A stretch of 64,000 nt of DNA from Heyndrickxia acidicola (GTDB taxonomy: Bacteria; Bacillota; Bacilli; Bacillales; Bacillaceae_C), in contig NZ_KV440953.1 of assembly GCF_001636425.1 (NCBI RefSeq), forward strand, positions 4,026,001-4,090,000, given 5' to 3'. How positions within the stretch are numbered: the stretch's first letter is position 1; each line of letters starts with the position of its first letter. Below the pieces are notes generated by a model that saw nothing but the letters and a program-made list of their open reading frames with translations, did not search any database and had not been told where the DNA came from. Positions 25,567 through 34,169 of this stretch are shown in pieces. The position numbers and the translations under genes are program-made.

Positions 25567-25969
25567 CTTCATATTTCTGAAACCATTCAGGGAATGCTTT
25601 TTTAAACTGAATGGGCTTGAAGTCCTCTTTTCTCACCACAATATGAGTGGTGGTTCCTTCTGCACAAACCTCGCCCTCTCCATTCACCACTTCAAAGCCA
25701 TACACCGTTTTCAGCCCCTGGTTCTTGTCCACCCAAGTCTTAACAACAACCTTATCTCCAAGCTTGAGTGACTTTTTGTATGTAATTTCTAAATTGTAGA
25801 TAGGAGCATAAAAGCCTGCCCTCTCCATTTCCAGGTAGTCAAAGCCTGCATCCTCAATTAATTGTGTCCTGCCAAGCTCCAGCCACTTAATATAATTAGC
25901 ATGGTAAATGACTCCCATCATATCGGTATCCGCATAAGAAACTTGAATTTCAATTGAAGCTACATGCAT
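25550..25969 (-). CDS. Acyl-CoA thioesterase (YneP/YbgC-like hotdog fold)
   Basis: A 139-residue single-hotdog thioesterase. The N-terminal active-site segment VSYADTDMMGVIYHANYIKW, with its Asp in the YADTDMMG turn, and the following LELGRTQLIEDAG are diagnostic of the 4HBT/YbgC-FadM family. It hydrolyses acyl-CoA thioesters in the cytoplasm; chain-length preference is unknown. B. subtilis YneP is a close match in size and motif. Start ATG 25969 follows GGCAGGAT. Single gene, converging with the M42 gene. Confidence 0.87.
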   Translation of the reverse strand: MHVASIEIQVSYADTDMMGVIYHANYIKWLELGRTQLIEDAGFDYLEMERAGFYAPIYNLEITYKKSLKLGDKVVVKTWVDKNQGLKTVYGFEVVNGEGEVCAEGTTTHIVVRKEDFKPIQFKKAFPEWFQKYEEIKKQ

Positions 25970-26064
25970 GTCATATCCTGCCCTTCACCAAAATTATCTT
26001 ATAAACCAATATAACACAGTCTATTTCGGATTACCCGCGAACTGGTCGCTGAGTGCTTTAGTGA

Positions 26065-26105
26065 TTTAAAGCGCAATAGGGGTCAGACCCCTTTTGTGCT
26101 TTACA
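26065..26105. repeat. GGGGTCAGACCCC palindrome
   Basis: TTTAAAGCGCAATAGGGGTC followed by AGACCCCTTTTGTGCTTTA, a family member with extended flanks. Confidence 0.85.
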
Positions 26106-26214
26106 TTACTAAAGTGGAAGACCCGGACTGTAGGCTAAAAGTGCGAATTGAGAATTTAAGCCATTTGCCACGTAGATTTATGTGTAAAAAGGGAAGAATA
26201 GAAGGAGAGGAAAT

Positions 26215-26283
26215 ATAAGCATAGCAGCATTATTTATAGGTTTTATGCTTTTTATGGCATTCTTCGACTTTATTAGTTATTAA
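26215..26283 (+). CDS. Possible membrane micropeptide with ATA start
   Basis: ATA AGC ATA GCA GCA TTA would encode a 22-residue peptide ending IGFMLFMAFFDFISY, a single hydrophobic helix. A strong GAAGGAGAGG (26201-26210) lies in place for an ATA codon at 26215 or 26221, but no ATG, GTG or TTG is available there. The hydrophobic pattern and SD are suggestive only. Confidence 0.25.
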   Translation: MSIAALFIGFMLFMAFFDFISY

Positions 26284-26393
26284 TTTTTATCTTTTTGTCT
26301 TGTGATTATGACAACGTTTTATAGATGCCCGGCTTATAATAGAAAAAACGTCTCATTAAGCCTCGGGTAAATTTGATTGCAGAGGTGCTTCGA

Positions 26394-26513
26394 ATGTTTA
26401 ATGAAGAAGAGAATTTTGCCAAGGGAATGGTATGGGCAGTTGGTTTAAGTATTCCGTTATGGCTCTCATTTTTCGGATGGATTAAAATGGTCAGTATGCT
26501 TCTCCATTCTTAG
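26394..26513 (+). CDS. Small membrane protein (39 aa)
   Basis: MFNEEENFAKGMVWAVGLSI followed by PLWLSFFGWIKMVSMLLHS: an acidic N-terminus and one transmembrane helix with aromatic residues. ATG 26394 follows AGAGGTG at the right spacing, and a rho-independent terminator lies 60 bp after the stop. Function unknown. Real gene status is supported by SD plus terminator, not by homology. Confidence 0.5.
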   Translation: MFNEEENFAKGMVWAVGLSIPLWLSFFGWIKMVSMLLHS

Positions 26514-26572
26514 TTCATCAGGAAGACATTTCGAATGTAGAAAACATCTAACAGTTGACTTTTAATTAATTC

Positions 26573-26615
26573 AGGACCGGACAGGCAAGCTTCTGTACCG
26601 GTCCTTTTATTTTTT
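26573..26615 (+). terminator. Terminator after the 39-aa membrane protein gene
   Basis: AGGACCGG and CCGGTCCT arms are followed by a T-rich tail. Confidence 0.75.
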
Positions 26616-26639
26616 GAAAATGCTCGATTTAAAAGTGCC

Positions 26640-26770
26640 CTCATGCTGAATGAACGGACGCACAAGACTCCTGCAGGAAAAGCGAGTTATGGGGAGACAT
26701 TGAAAAGCTAAAGCAGCGAGAAGGCTCCCTAACTGCCCGCGGTAAGCTTCAGGCAGGATTAACAGAGCAT
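26640..26770 (-). repeat. Decayed GCTTTCCGCGG-family repeat
   Basis: AAGACTCCTGCAGGAAAAGC ... GAAGGCTCCCTAACTGCCCG then CGGTAAGC matches the reverse complement of the repeats at 2470-3245. The 26514-27276 gap also holds MITE-like copy D and no gene. Confidence 0.55.
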
Positions 26771-27073
26771 ACTTGAAAAGAAACCTCCTTAAAAATCTAA
26801 TTCTGCAGGAAACACACATAGATGATGGGTACCGCAAGCCTGTCATTGAGCAGAAATAATAATCCAAACGGAACAGCCTCCTTTCCATGTATAATAAAAA
26901 AGGGTTAAGGAAGGCTGTTTTTGCCTGTCTTGTCCTTACAAAACTCTTTGGCCGACTGAATAAGTGATGGGCACTTAATTCAGCCAACATATTATATGAA
27001 GTAAAAAGAATCTCACTTAAAATAGAAACCTAATTCATTCCATGCACGTAGTAATAGTTATGAGTTTAAGATT

Positions 27074-27235
27074 TAGGCTCTTTTCGTAAACTTTGCTGCG
27101 ATTTGACATTAAAGAATGATCAATTCCAAGGTTTTGTGGTTACCCTGTGAAGCGCTCGCGAAGACGGATGAAAATACAGATTGATTCTTTGTTTGTAAAG
27201 CAGCAGCCCGTACGGAAACAGCCAATTTATAACAT
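27074..27235 (+). repeat. MITE-like interspersed repeat, copy D
   Basis: Left end TAGGCTCTTTTCGTAAACTT, right end TTTGTAAAGCAGCAGCCCGT followed by ACGGAAACAGCC. Confidence 0.75.
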
Positions 27236-27276
27236 ATAGAAGAACATTTTTTAAAAAAACATAGGGGAGTCAAGGA

Positions 27277-27624
27277 ATGAAAGCAAATAAGAAAAAGGTA
27301 GCAGGAATTGTGGCATCACTGGGGCTCGGTACAAGTCTACTGGCAGCCTGCTCGAATGATCAGCTTGTAACCAGCGATAATTATAAAAATTATGACTGTG
27401 AAAAAGCAACATCTTCCCAAAAAGCAAAAACAACCAATAAATCCAGCAATAAAAAAGATGAAGATAAATGTGAGGATACTACTCATCACGGCAGCTCTAT
27501 TTACATTCCCGGTCGGTATGTTTCAAGAGATGGAAGGATAAAATCTTCCTTTGTCACATCGAGCGAAAATGTTTTATCTGGTTCTAAGGGACTTGGAAGC
27601 AGCAGGGAGCCAAGTGGTTCATAA
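27277..27624 (+). CDS. Small lipoprotein (YgiB-like partner of the downstream ligase)
   Basis: A 115-residue lipoprotein with a classic signal: basic MKANKKK, hydrophobic core, lipobox LLAAC with the acylated Cys at residue 25. The mature part is short, rich in Ser, Lys and Asn, with a few Cys (YDCEKA, DKCEDT) and HHGSSIYIPGRYVSRDGRIK. It lies 28 bp before a glutathionylspermidine-synthase-like gene, the same order as E. coli ygiB-ygiC, where YgiB is also a low-complexity lipoprotein. Function unknown. Confidence 0.7.
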   Translation: MKANKKKVAGIVASLGLGTSLLAACSNDQLVTSDNYKNYDCEKATSSQKAKTTNKSSNKKDEDKCEDTTHHGSSIYIPGRYVSRDGRIKSSFVTSSENVLSGSKGLGSSREPSGS

Positions 27625-27652
27625 TGATGATCCTAAAATGAAGGGATAATGG

Positions 27653-28897
27653 ATGATGCTGAATGAACAAGAGTATATGAAAAAATGGATTGCGCTAAAT
27701 CAGAAAATGGCAGAAGAACATTTTACATGGGGAACAGCGGAGCTTGAAGATGACTATGAACAATATATGTCGTTTCATCTATATAAAATGGGCAGGAAGC
27801 AATGGAATGACATCCAGGAAGCGACAAAGAAAATTGGACACATAGTGAACAAAGCCTATCATGAAATATTCAGCAGTGAAACTTTAAAAAGCAGATTAGG
27901 GATACCGGCAGAGGCCTGGGATACGTTAAGCATTCTTAGCCGTTATTTCAGCTATTTTTCCCGCCTCGACTTGGTGGTGAATCATGGCGACATTAAACTA
28001 ATTGAAGTGAACAGTGACACGCCAACCGGTTATTTAGAGACTTCCACAGCCAATAGAATTATTTGTGAAGACCAAGGCTATTCATCACCCAATCATTTGG
28101 AGTCAGCTATTTTTAAGGCATGGAGAAAGATTGAATACGAGTATCAAATAACCTCTCAGGATACTGTTTATTTTACATCCTACGGCTGGCATGATGAAGA
28201 TCGGGAAACCGTCCTGTTTAATATGAGAAATAGCGGACTCGCTCGTACCCGATATATTCCTCTTGAAGAGATTATCGTTTCAGAAACGGGAATATATGAT
28301 GGAGATGGAGAACGAATTGATTATTTGTACCGGCTGTATCCGCTGGAATATCTTCCGGATGATAAAGATCCAAACGGCAAAAACATTGGGAACCTGTTAT
28401 TGGACCATATTGCGAATGGGCGTGTGAAAATTATTAATCCTCCATCGGCTTTTATGATGCAGTCCAAAGCCGTTATGGGCATCATTTGGGAGCTGGCATC
28501 CCAAGAAGGAATCTTTACCGAAGCTGAAAAGAATGATATTCAGCAATACTTTTTGCCGACCTTCTTTTCAAATGAACCATTTAGAGGACTGAACCTTCCT
28601 TATGTGGAAAAGCCGATTTTCGGCAGAGAAGGCGGCGGGGTAGTTATTTTTGACAGGATGCGAAAGGTTGTGGATGAGGATCCGGAACATTGGTATAGCG
28701 AATGGCCAAAAATTTACCAGGAATATAAAGAAATGCCTGATTATACACTCGATACCTGGACCGGACCTTATACCGGCAAGCTTCTTGTCGGATCTTTTTT
28801 AATAGGCGGTGAGCCAAGCGGGTTGTTTTTACGAGTAGGAGAAAAAATTACTGGCAACCTCTCTATGTTTTGCGGGATTACGGTCACAGAGGATTAG
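27653..28897 (+). CDS. Glutathionylspermidine synthase-like ATP-grasp ligase (YgiC-like)
   Basis: A 414-residue protein of the GspS pre-ATP-grasp family. Landmarks are the N-terminal LVVNHGDIKLIEVNSDTPTG, the central SYGWHDEDRET and the ATP-grasp part ending FGREGGGVVIFDR ... GPYTGKLLVGSFLIGGEPSG. It probably forms an amide bond on a peptide or amine, but glutathionylspermidine is not expected in Bacillus, so the substrate is unknown. Two adjacent ATG codons (27653 and 27656) follow AAGGGAT. It is probably co-transcribed with the lipoprotein gene before it and the M20 deacylase gene 61 bp after it. Confidence 0.82.
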   Translation: MMLNEQEYMKKWIALNQKMAEEHFTWGTAELEDDYEQYMSFHLYKMGRKQWNDIQEATKKIGHIVNKAYHEIFSSETLKSRLGIPAEAWDTLSILSRYFSYFSRLDLVVNHGDIKLIEVNSDTPTGYLETSTANRIICEDQGYSSPNHLESAIFKAWRKIEYEYQITSQDTVYFTSYGWHDEDRETVLFNMRNSGLARTRYIPLEEIIVSETGIYDGDGERIDYLYRLYPLEYLPDDKDPNGKNIGNLLLDHIANGRVKIINPPSAFMMQSKAVMGIIWELASQEGIFTEAEKNDIQQYFLPTFFSNEPFRGLNLPYVEKPIFGREGGGVVIFDRMRKVVDEDPEHWYSEWPKIYQEYKEMPDYTLDTWTGPYTGKLLVGSFLIGGEPSGLFLRVGEKITGNLSMFCGITVTED

Positions 28898-28958
28898 TGA
28901 AGATTTTTAAGGAGTTCTTTGGGAGAATCTATGAATAGAAGAATTGGAGGCTATACTT

Positions 28959-30026
28959 ATGAACCCTTTACACCAGCTTTTAAAGGATCTTGTAAGCATT
29001 GATAGTTCTACGAAGGAAGGAGCCAACGAGGCTGTTCAATTTTGCTATGAGTGGCTGAAGGAGAAAGGCTTGGATCCTCAAATCTTGACTAATAACGGAT
29101 ATCGAATGCTCGTGTGTGAAACAGGTCAGGGAGAGAAGACGATTGTATTAAATGGGCACGTGGATGTAGTGAGTGGAAATAAGGACCAGTTCACTCCTTA
29201 TGAAAAAGAAGGCAGGCTGTATGGAAGGGGTTCTGCGGATATGAAAGCAGGAGTGGCAGCTATGATGGCTGCCCTGGAAGAGCTGAGAAGCGAATCTCTT
29301 TTCTGCAAGGTTCAGCTGCAAATTGTATCAGATGAGGAAATAGGCGGGATAAACTGTTCAAGTTTTCTCGTGGAAAATGGGTTCACAGGTGACTTTGTGA
29401 TTTGCGGTGAGCCAACCCAGCTAGGGATTGGTTTGCAGGCAAAGGGGATTCTCCAGCTGGATATTGAGGTAGAAGGGGAATCCGCTCATGGCAGCCGCCC
29501 ATGGGAAGGGAAAAATGCGATTGTGAAAGCGTACGAGCTGTATCAGCAAATTCTTTCATTGCCTTTTACAAAGGATTCGTCTGAGTTCTATTTATCACCT
29601 TCTATTAATCTTGCAAAAATATCCGGGGGAACCGTTTATAATAAGGTGCCGGACCTTTGTACCATGTCGCTGGATATTCGCTTTCTGCCCCAGCAGAGCA
29701 AGGAAGAGATTTTGAAACAAATTCAGAATATAACGGATGCCCGAATTCATATACATCATACGGGAGAGCCAGTGAAAACGCGAAAAGAGGATCCATATGT
29801 ACAAGCGCTGATCAAGGTACTCAGCAAAAAGCTCGAAAAAGCTCCAGATGTTTTTGGGCAGCACGGTGCAGCGGATGCCCTCTATTTTGCGAAAAAAGGC
29901 ATCCCGGCTATTGAATTTGGGCCTGCCGGGGCTGCGTGGCATGGTGATCTTGAATATGTGGAGCTGCAGTCCGTAGAAGCCTACAAAAACATCTTGAAGG
30001 AATATGTTTTTGCATTAACGCATTAA
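28959..30026 (+). CDS. M20 family peptidase/deacylase (ArgE/DapE type)
   Basis: A 355-residue zinc-dependent M20 hydrolase. First metal-binding motif VLNGHVDVVSG; bridging Asp in GRGSADMKAGVAAM; catalytic and metal Glu in QIVSDEEIGG; later FVICGEPTQLG, and a dimerisation domain with GESAHGSRPWEGKNAI; final His in AAWHGDLEYV. It removes an acyl or amino acyl group from small amides. ATG 28959 follows GGAGG. The stop codon falls inside a perfect 43-bp palindrome of the GGGGTC family. Confidence 0.88.
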   Translation: MNPLHQLLKDLVSIDSSTKEGANEAVQFCYEWLKEKGLDPQILTNNGYRMLVCETGQGEKTIVLNGHVDVVSGNKDQFTPYEKEGRLYGRGSADMKAGVAAMMAALEELRSESLFCKVQLQIVSDEEIGGINCSSFLVENGFTGDFVICGEPTQLGIGLQAKGILQLDIEVEGESAHGSRPWEGKNAIVKAYELYQQILSLPFTKDSSEFYLSPSINLAKISGGTVYNKVPDLCTMSLDIRFLPQQSKEEILKQIQNITDARIHIHHTGEPVKTRKEDPYVQALIKVLSKKLEKAPDVFGQHGAADALYFAKKGIPAIEFGPAGAAWHGDLEYVELQSVEAYKNILKEYVFALTH

Positions 30027-30063
30027 CGCACAAAAGGGGTCAGACCCCTTTTGTGCGTTAATG
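30021..30063. repeat. Perfect 43-bp GGGGTC palindrome
   Basis: CATTAACGCACAAAAGGGGTC and its exact reverse complement flank a single central A. It overlaps the stop codon of the M20 gene and could act as its terminator. Confidence 0.9.
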
Positions 30064-30125
30064 CGCGAAAAGCAGGAATATTTCCCTATGCCAGCGAACT
30101 GTATTGTTGAAATGGGGGAGCGTTC

Positions 30126-30962
30126 ATGGGGAAATTGCCAGAAGAGGCGGAAGCAATTGTCAGAGAGTACGTGATGTTAATGGAGGAGGCTTTTCCTTCT
30201 CAGCTGGAAGGACTGTACATTCACGGATCCATAGCGCTTGATGCTTATGTTCCGGGATTGAGCGATGTTGATTTTATTGCGATTACTAGAAAACGGCTCA
30301 CAGAGAGAGAAAGCAGAATTATATCCGGTATCCATCAAAAGCTTGCGAATAAGTGGTCTGCTCCTGAGATGGACGGCTGTTATATCACTTGGGAGGATAT
30401 CGGCAGGACAAGCCCTGTCAAAGATGTTTTATATTTTCACTTTAATGGGGGAAGGGTACAGGAAGGTGCACACTTTAATTCGATAACGTGGTGGATTCTC
30501 CGCCATTATGGAATCAAAATTGCCGGACCAGAGCCCATGGAATTAAATCTTGAGGTGGAGGCCCAGAATCTTGTTTCCTATGTCTTGGAAAATATGAATA
30601 CGTATTGGACAAGGCGCATCCAAATGCTCGAGTACTTGATCCATTCAGGCATTTTGCCGCCAGAGGACGAGATTCATAGCGAAATAGAGTGGTCTGTACT
30701 GGGGATGCTTCGACAATTCTACACGATAAAAGAGCACGGAATTGTTTCAAAGCTGGATGCAGGAAGGTATGCGCTGCATCATATACCGGAAGAATGGCAC
30801 CCCATTATTTACGAAGCGGTCCGTATCAGGAAGGGAGGAAAGGAGGAAAGCCTTTTTCATTCCAATGAAAAAAGGGCAGCTGCAGCCGTCTCATTCATGA
30901 AATATCTGCTTGTTTACAGCAACAAGCTTTTTGTGGAAGACCATCGTGGAAGCATCCGGTAA
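30126..30962 (+). CDS. Aminoglycoside-adenylyltransferase-like nucleotidyltransferase
   Basis: A 278-residue protein with a Pol-beta type nucleotidyltransferase core: LYIHGSIALDAYVPGLSDVD, giving the GS-x(n)-D-x-D catalytic pattern, followed by a helical C-terminal domain like that of AadA-type enzymes (ANT(3'')/(9)). GGGGGAG precedes the ATG. Whether it modifies an antibiotic cannot be told; many chromosomal relatives have no known resistance role. No mobile element adjoins it. Confidence 0.75.
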   Translation: MGKLPEEAEAIVREYVMLMEEAFPSQLEGLYIHGSIALDAYVPGLSDVDFIAITRKRLTERESRIISGIHQKLANKWSAPEMDGCYITWEDIGRTSPVKDVLYFHFNGGRVQEGAHFNSITWWILRHYGIKIAGPEPMELNLEVEAQNLVSYVLENMNTYWTRRIQMLEYLIHSGILPPEDEIHSEIEWSVLGMLRQFYTIKEHGIVSKLDAGRYALHHIPEEWHPIIYEAVRIRKGGKEESLFHSNEKRAAAAVSFMKYLLVYSNKLFVEDHRGSIR

Positions 30963-30980
30963 GAGTACGGATGCTTTTGG
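30951..30980 (+). terminator. Terminator overlapping the nucleotidyltransferase stop
   Basis: AAGCATCCG and CGGATGCTT arms with a 9-nt loop containing the stop codon are followed by TTGG. A separate hairpin AGAGGGCAT/ATGCCCTCT lies at 31124-31151 in the following 500-bp gap. Confidence 0.65.
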
Positions 30981-31301
30981 TGTCAAACTACACACATTCT
31001 TTGTCTAAACAGGTGTCAAATTTTTTGTAGATGGCTGAAAAATCTTTTTCATCCTCTCTTGTTTTGTTTGCACGTCCAAAGATGGATTATGTCCGCTGCC
31101 TAAACACGACAGAATAAATATTTAGAGGGCATAAAAAAAAGAATGCCCTCTGTTGGACATTCTTACTTTAAAGGCATCGTTCATCCTGCCTGGCAATTCC
31201 CGCGAGGCGCCTTTTTAGTGGATGCCTGCGACACTTCATAACGGCCGTTCCCCAATCTATTAAAGGCAAAATGACTCTGGAGCGTTAATAGTGCTATATT
31301 A

Positions 31302-31464
31302 AAGGCTCTTTTAGTCAACTTTGTTGCTATTAGAAACAAAAAAAGATTAAAAACTCAGGCTCAGTATTCCAATTTTTGAATCGCTTACGAAAAGATGCCA
31401 CGAAGGCAGGCAACATACGGAATGATCCTTTGTACGTAAAGCAACAATCTATGCGAAAGCAGCC
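31302..31464 (+). repeat. MITE-like interspersed repeat, copy E
   Basis: Left end AAGGCTCTTTTAGTCAACTT, right end TACGTAAAGCAACAATCTAT then GCGAAAGCAGCC. It fills most of the gap between the nucleotidyltransferase and patB genes. Confidence 0.8.
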
Positions 31465-31481
31465 ATATTAAAAATAAAGCT

Positions 31482-32669
31482 TTAAGTTCCCGATCCTCGC
31501 ATCTTCCTTAGGGCTTCTGCAATTCTCCGTAACCCTTCTTCGAGCACAGAACGGGGACAGGCAATGTTCACGCGGGTAAAGCCCTCACCGCCGGATCCGA
31601 ATATATACCCCTCGTTAAAAGCAACCTTAGCTTCTTTTTGCATAAAGGCTTCAAGGGCTTTTGCATCCATTCCGAGCTCGCGGCAATCCAGCCAGACAAG
31701 ATAGGTGCCTTCAGGTTTCACGGCCTTAATGCCGTTTAAGTGCTTCTCTGTGTAGTCGAGTAAAAAATCACGGCTGCCCTGAAGATAGTCAAGGAGCTGA
31801 TCGAGCCATTCGTCCCCAAAGCGGTAGGCAGCTTCCGTTGCTGCAATGCCAAACGTGCTGGAAGAGTTTAAGAAAAGCTGATTAAGCTTTGCAGTGTAGG
31901 TTTCCCTCAAATCAGGATTCGGAATGATAATATTGGAGGCTTTTATTCCGGCCAGGTTAAAGGTTTTGCTTGGAGCCGTACAGATTATGGAATTCATGGC
32001 AAATTCCTTGAAAATCGAGGCAAACGGTGTATGTATATGGCCTTTATAAACCAAGTCAAAATGGATTTCATCTGAGACCACAAGGACATTGTTCTGTATA
32101 CAAATCTCACCAAGCCTTGTCAGCTCCTCTTTTGTCCACACTCGCCCAACAGGATTGTGGGGACTGGAAAGAATAATCATTTTTGCACCGCTTTTCGCTT
32201 TGGTTTCCAGGTCGTCATAATCCATTTTATAAGTACCGTTATCGAACAAAAGGGGATTCTCCAACACCTCACGGCCATTTTGAGTAATGACATTTGTAAA
32301 AGGCTGATAGACGGGCGGCTGGATGATAATCTTGTCTCCCGGGTTTGTATAGGCTTGAACGATAAAGCCTAAAGCAGGTACAACGCCAGGTGCATGGCAT
32401 ATCCAATCCTTCTCAATGTCCCACTTATGACGCTTTTTCATCCAATGGATAACGGCATCAAAATAAGAGGCAGGACGGGTTGTATACCCATAAATGCCTT
32501 GTTCAACACGGTTTTTCAAGGCGTCAACAACCGGCTGAGGACATCTGAAATCCATATCGGCAACCCACATTGGAAGGATATCAGCTGCCCCAAATAGGTT
32601 TTCAACCTCATCCCACTTAATAGATGCTGTGTTCAAACGGTTTATGCTTTCATTAAAGTCATAGTTCAT
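31482..32669 (-). CDS. patB: PatB/MalY-type PLP-dependent cystathionine beta-lyase/aminotransferase
   Basis: A 395-residue class I fold PLP enzyme of the MalY/PatB group. Marks: N-terminal WVADMDFRCPQPVVDAL, GVVPALGFIVQAYTNPGDK, the substrate loop SSPHNPVGRVWT, cofactor Asp in VVSDEIHFDLV and the Schiff-base Lys in APSKTFNLAGIK; C-terminal TRVNIACPRSVLEE with the carboxylate-binding Arg. PatB cleaves cystathionine or cysteine conjugates to a thiol, pyruvate and ammonia. AGGAGG lies 8 nt before the ATG. Monocistronic. Confidence 0.9.
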   Translation of the reverse strand: MNYDFNESINRLNTASIKWDEVENLFGAADILPMWVADMDFRCPQPVVDALKNRVEQGIYGYTTRPASYFDAVIHWMKKRHKWDIEKDWICHAPGVVPALGFIVQAYTNPGDKIIIQPPVYQPFTNVITQNGREVLENPLLFDNGTYKMDYDDLETKAKSGAKMIILSSPHNPVGRVWTKEELTRLGEICIQNNVLVVSDEIHFDLVYKGHIHTPFASIFKEFAMNSIICTAPSKTFNLAGIKASNIIIPNPDLRETYTAKLNQLFLNSSSTFGIAATEAAYRFGDEWLDQLLDYLQGSRDFLLDYTEKHLNGIKAVKPEGTYLVWLDCRELGMDAKALEAFMQKEAKVAFNEGYIFGSGGEGFTRVNIACPRSVLEEGLRRIAEALRKMRGSGT

Positions 32670-32762
32670 CGCATTGCCTCCTTTAGCGTGTGCCTTTCCA
32701 GTAAGATCTAATGCTATTTTAAAACAGAATCATAATTTTGAAAAATAAAACAATTCAGCTGC

Positions 32763-32895
32763 TGTCTAGCTCCAGCGCCTATCGGCTAGCGAATTTCTCC
32801 ATCTTCTCCCTGCGATAAGTCAACATCTAGTTTCCTTTATCTCAGTCGAAGACTCTGAAATTCGTACGCCGATGAGCAAGGCGCTTCCGCTTTTC
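32763..32895 (+). repeat. CTCCAGCGCCTATCGGCTAG-family repeat, complete copy
   Basis: It runs from TGTCTAGCTCCAGCGCCTAT through GTCGAAGACTCTGAAATTCG to GAGCAAGGCGCTTCCGCTTT. Such elements are widespread between Bacillus genes. The rest of the 32670-33086 gap shows no gene. Confidence 0.75.
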
Positions 32896-33086
32896 TTTAT
32901 TCCTGTAAGCATATTACCCTTGATTTAGAAATAGTATGCAGGAATGGGAAATTTAAAAGGGCAGTTTTATGAAAAGATTGCTGCTTACGTATAATGGATA
33001 AATTTGCATCATCACGCTTATTATTTAAAAAGTTTGCTTACTGAAAAAGTTAGGAAGAGAGCCTATATAATAAACAAAAAGAAGCA

Positions 33087-34169
33087 CTAGATGGGCAGTT
33101 TCAGGGTGGCCGTGGTGCCCCATTTAGAAGAGCTTACGATTTGAATGCTGCCTCCATGTGCCTGAACTATTTTTTTGGATATGGCCAGACCCAATCCAGC
33201 CCTTTTTTCCTTTGTAGGATAGAAGGGATTGAAAATGTCCTGCATGATCTCCTCTGCCATGCCAGTTCCATTGTCTTGGACCAAAATATGGGCAAATTCC
33301 TTCACTTTGTAATAATAAACAGTAATTTGACCATTAGCGCACTCCGAGTCAGAAACGGCTTCACAGGCGTTTTTAATCAGATGGATGAGGGCATGTTTTA
33401 TTTGCTTTTTATCAATAGGTAAAAGGATATCTTCATCTTTATGTTCAATGGAGAGGCTGCCATGCTGAAGGAACCCTTCCCTTTTTACTTCATGGAGGGT
33501 CTCATTCAATAGTTTTGATAACACTGCTGTCTCCTTTAAAGGCTTTAAAGAGGAGGAAAAATAATCGATTTCATGCAGCAGGCTGTCAGCACGCTCGATT
33601 TCCTCAATCGCCACATCTGCAAAGGATCCTTTTCCGGTCTTATGTAAATGCGGGCGGATTAATTGGATAAAGCCTTTAGCGGTGGTAAGGGGATTGCGAA
33701 TTTCATTAATAATGTCAGATGTCACCCTGTTGATCTGATCCATGCCCTTCATGTTGGATGCAAGGTTGTCTTGGTCTGTCCATGTATCTGGCGTGAAGTC
33801 ATAATGGGAAAGAGACATGGTATGATGAATATAGTCCATCCACTTAGTTAATCCTCGTATCTGTTTCTCTTTGTTAATACAGAAAAGATGGATGTAGTCT
33901 TTTTCATCGTAACAATGAAGGTCATGCAGCGAAAGGGGTGATTCGTGTGTCCGGAGGTTTGCTTCTATGGTACGGATGGATGGGGCTTCTAAAAGGAATC
34001 GAATCACTTTTTTATGGCATTCGCTGTCTACAATGTCTGTAAAGCTGCGAACAGATGGAAAATGGGTCAAGGAATATTCAGATAAAGACACAACTTCTAA
34101 TTGTTTGTTCAATAAAAAATAGCCAAAGGGTACGTGATTAAATTGAGTGCTGGCAAGCTGCAATTCCAT
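33087..34169 (-). CDS. Histidine-kinase-like protein with Asn in place of the phosphoacceptor His
   Basis: A 360-residue cytosolic protein built like Bacillus sporulation kinases: a PAS-like N-terminus (STQFNHVPFGYFLLNKQLEV), a dimerisation helix pair and an HATPase domain. The ATPase boxes look intact: N box HLIKNACEAV, G1 DNGTGMAEE, F box FNPFYPTKEKRAG, G2 GLGLAISKKIV. The H-box, however, reads DIINEIRNPLTTAKGFIQL, where active kinases have xHEIRNPLT; the codon is AAT where CAT is expected (residue 155). Autophosphorylation at the usual site should be impossible. ATG 34169 follows AGAAGGGA; a TTG at 34223 would add 18 residues but has no SD. No response regulator is adjacent. Confidence 0.82.
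   Translation of the reverse strand: MELQLASTQFNHVPFGYFLLNKQLEVVSLSEYSLTHFPSVRSFTDIVDSECHKKVIRFLLEAPSIRTIEANLRTHESPLSLHDLHCYDEKDYIHLFCINKEKQIRGLTKWMDYIHHTMSLSHYDFTPDTWTDQDNLASNMKGMDQINRVTSDIINEIRNPLTTAKGFIQLIRPHLHKTGKGSFADVAIEEIERADSLLHEIDYFSSSLKPLKETAVLSKLLNETLHEVKREGFLQHGSLSIEHKDEDILLPIDKKQIKHALIHLIKNACEAVSDSECANGQITVYYYKVKEFAHILVQDNGTGMAEEIMQDIFNPFYPTKEKRAGLGLAISKKIVQAHGGSIQIVSSSKWGTTATLKLPI

Noticed and set aside
26607-26990. A 127-codon frame on the minus strand
   Set aside because: It covers a terminator and a decayed GC-rich repeat; composition is arginine-rich and unlike a gene.
30126-30962. Calling the nucleotidyltransferase a known aminoglycoside-resistance gene
   Set aside because: Only the general nucleotidyltransferase motif and fold are readable; nothing ties it to a named resistance enzyme.
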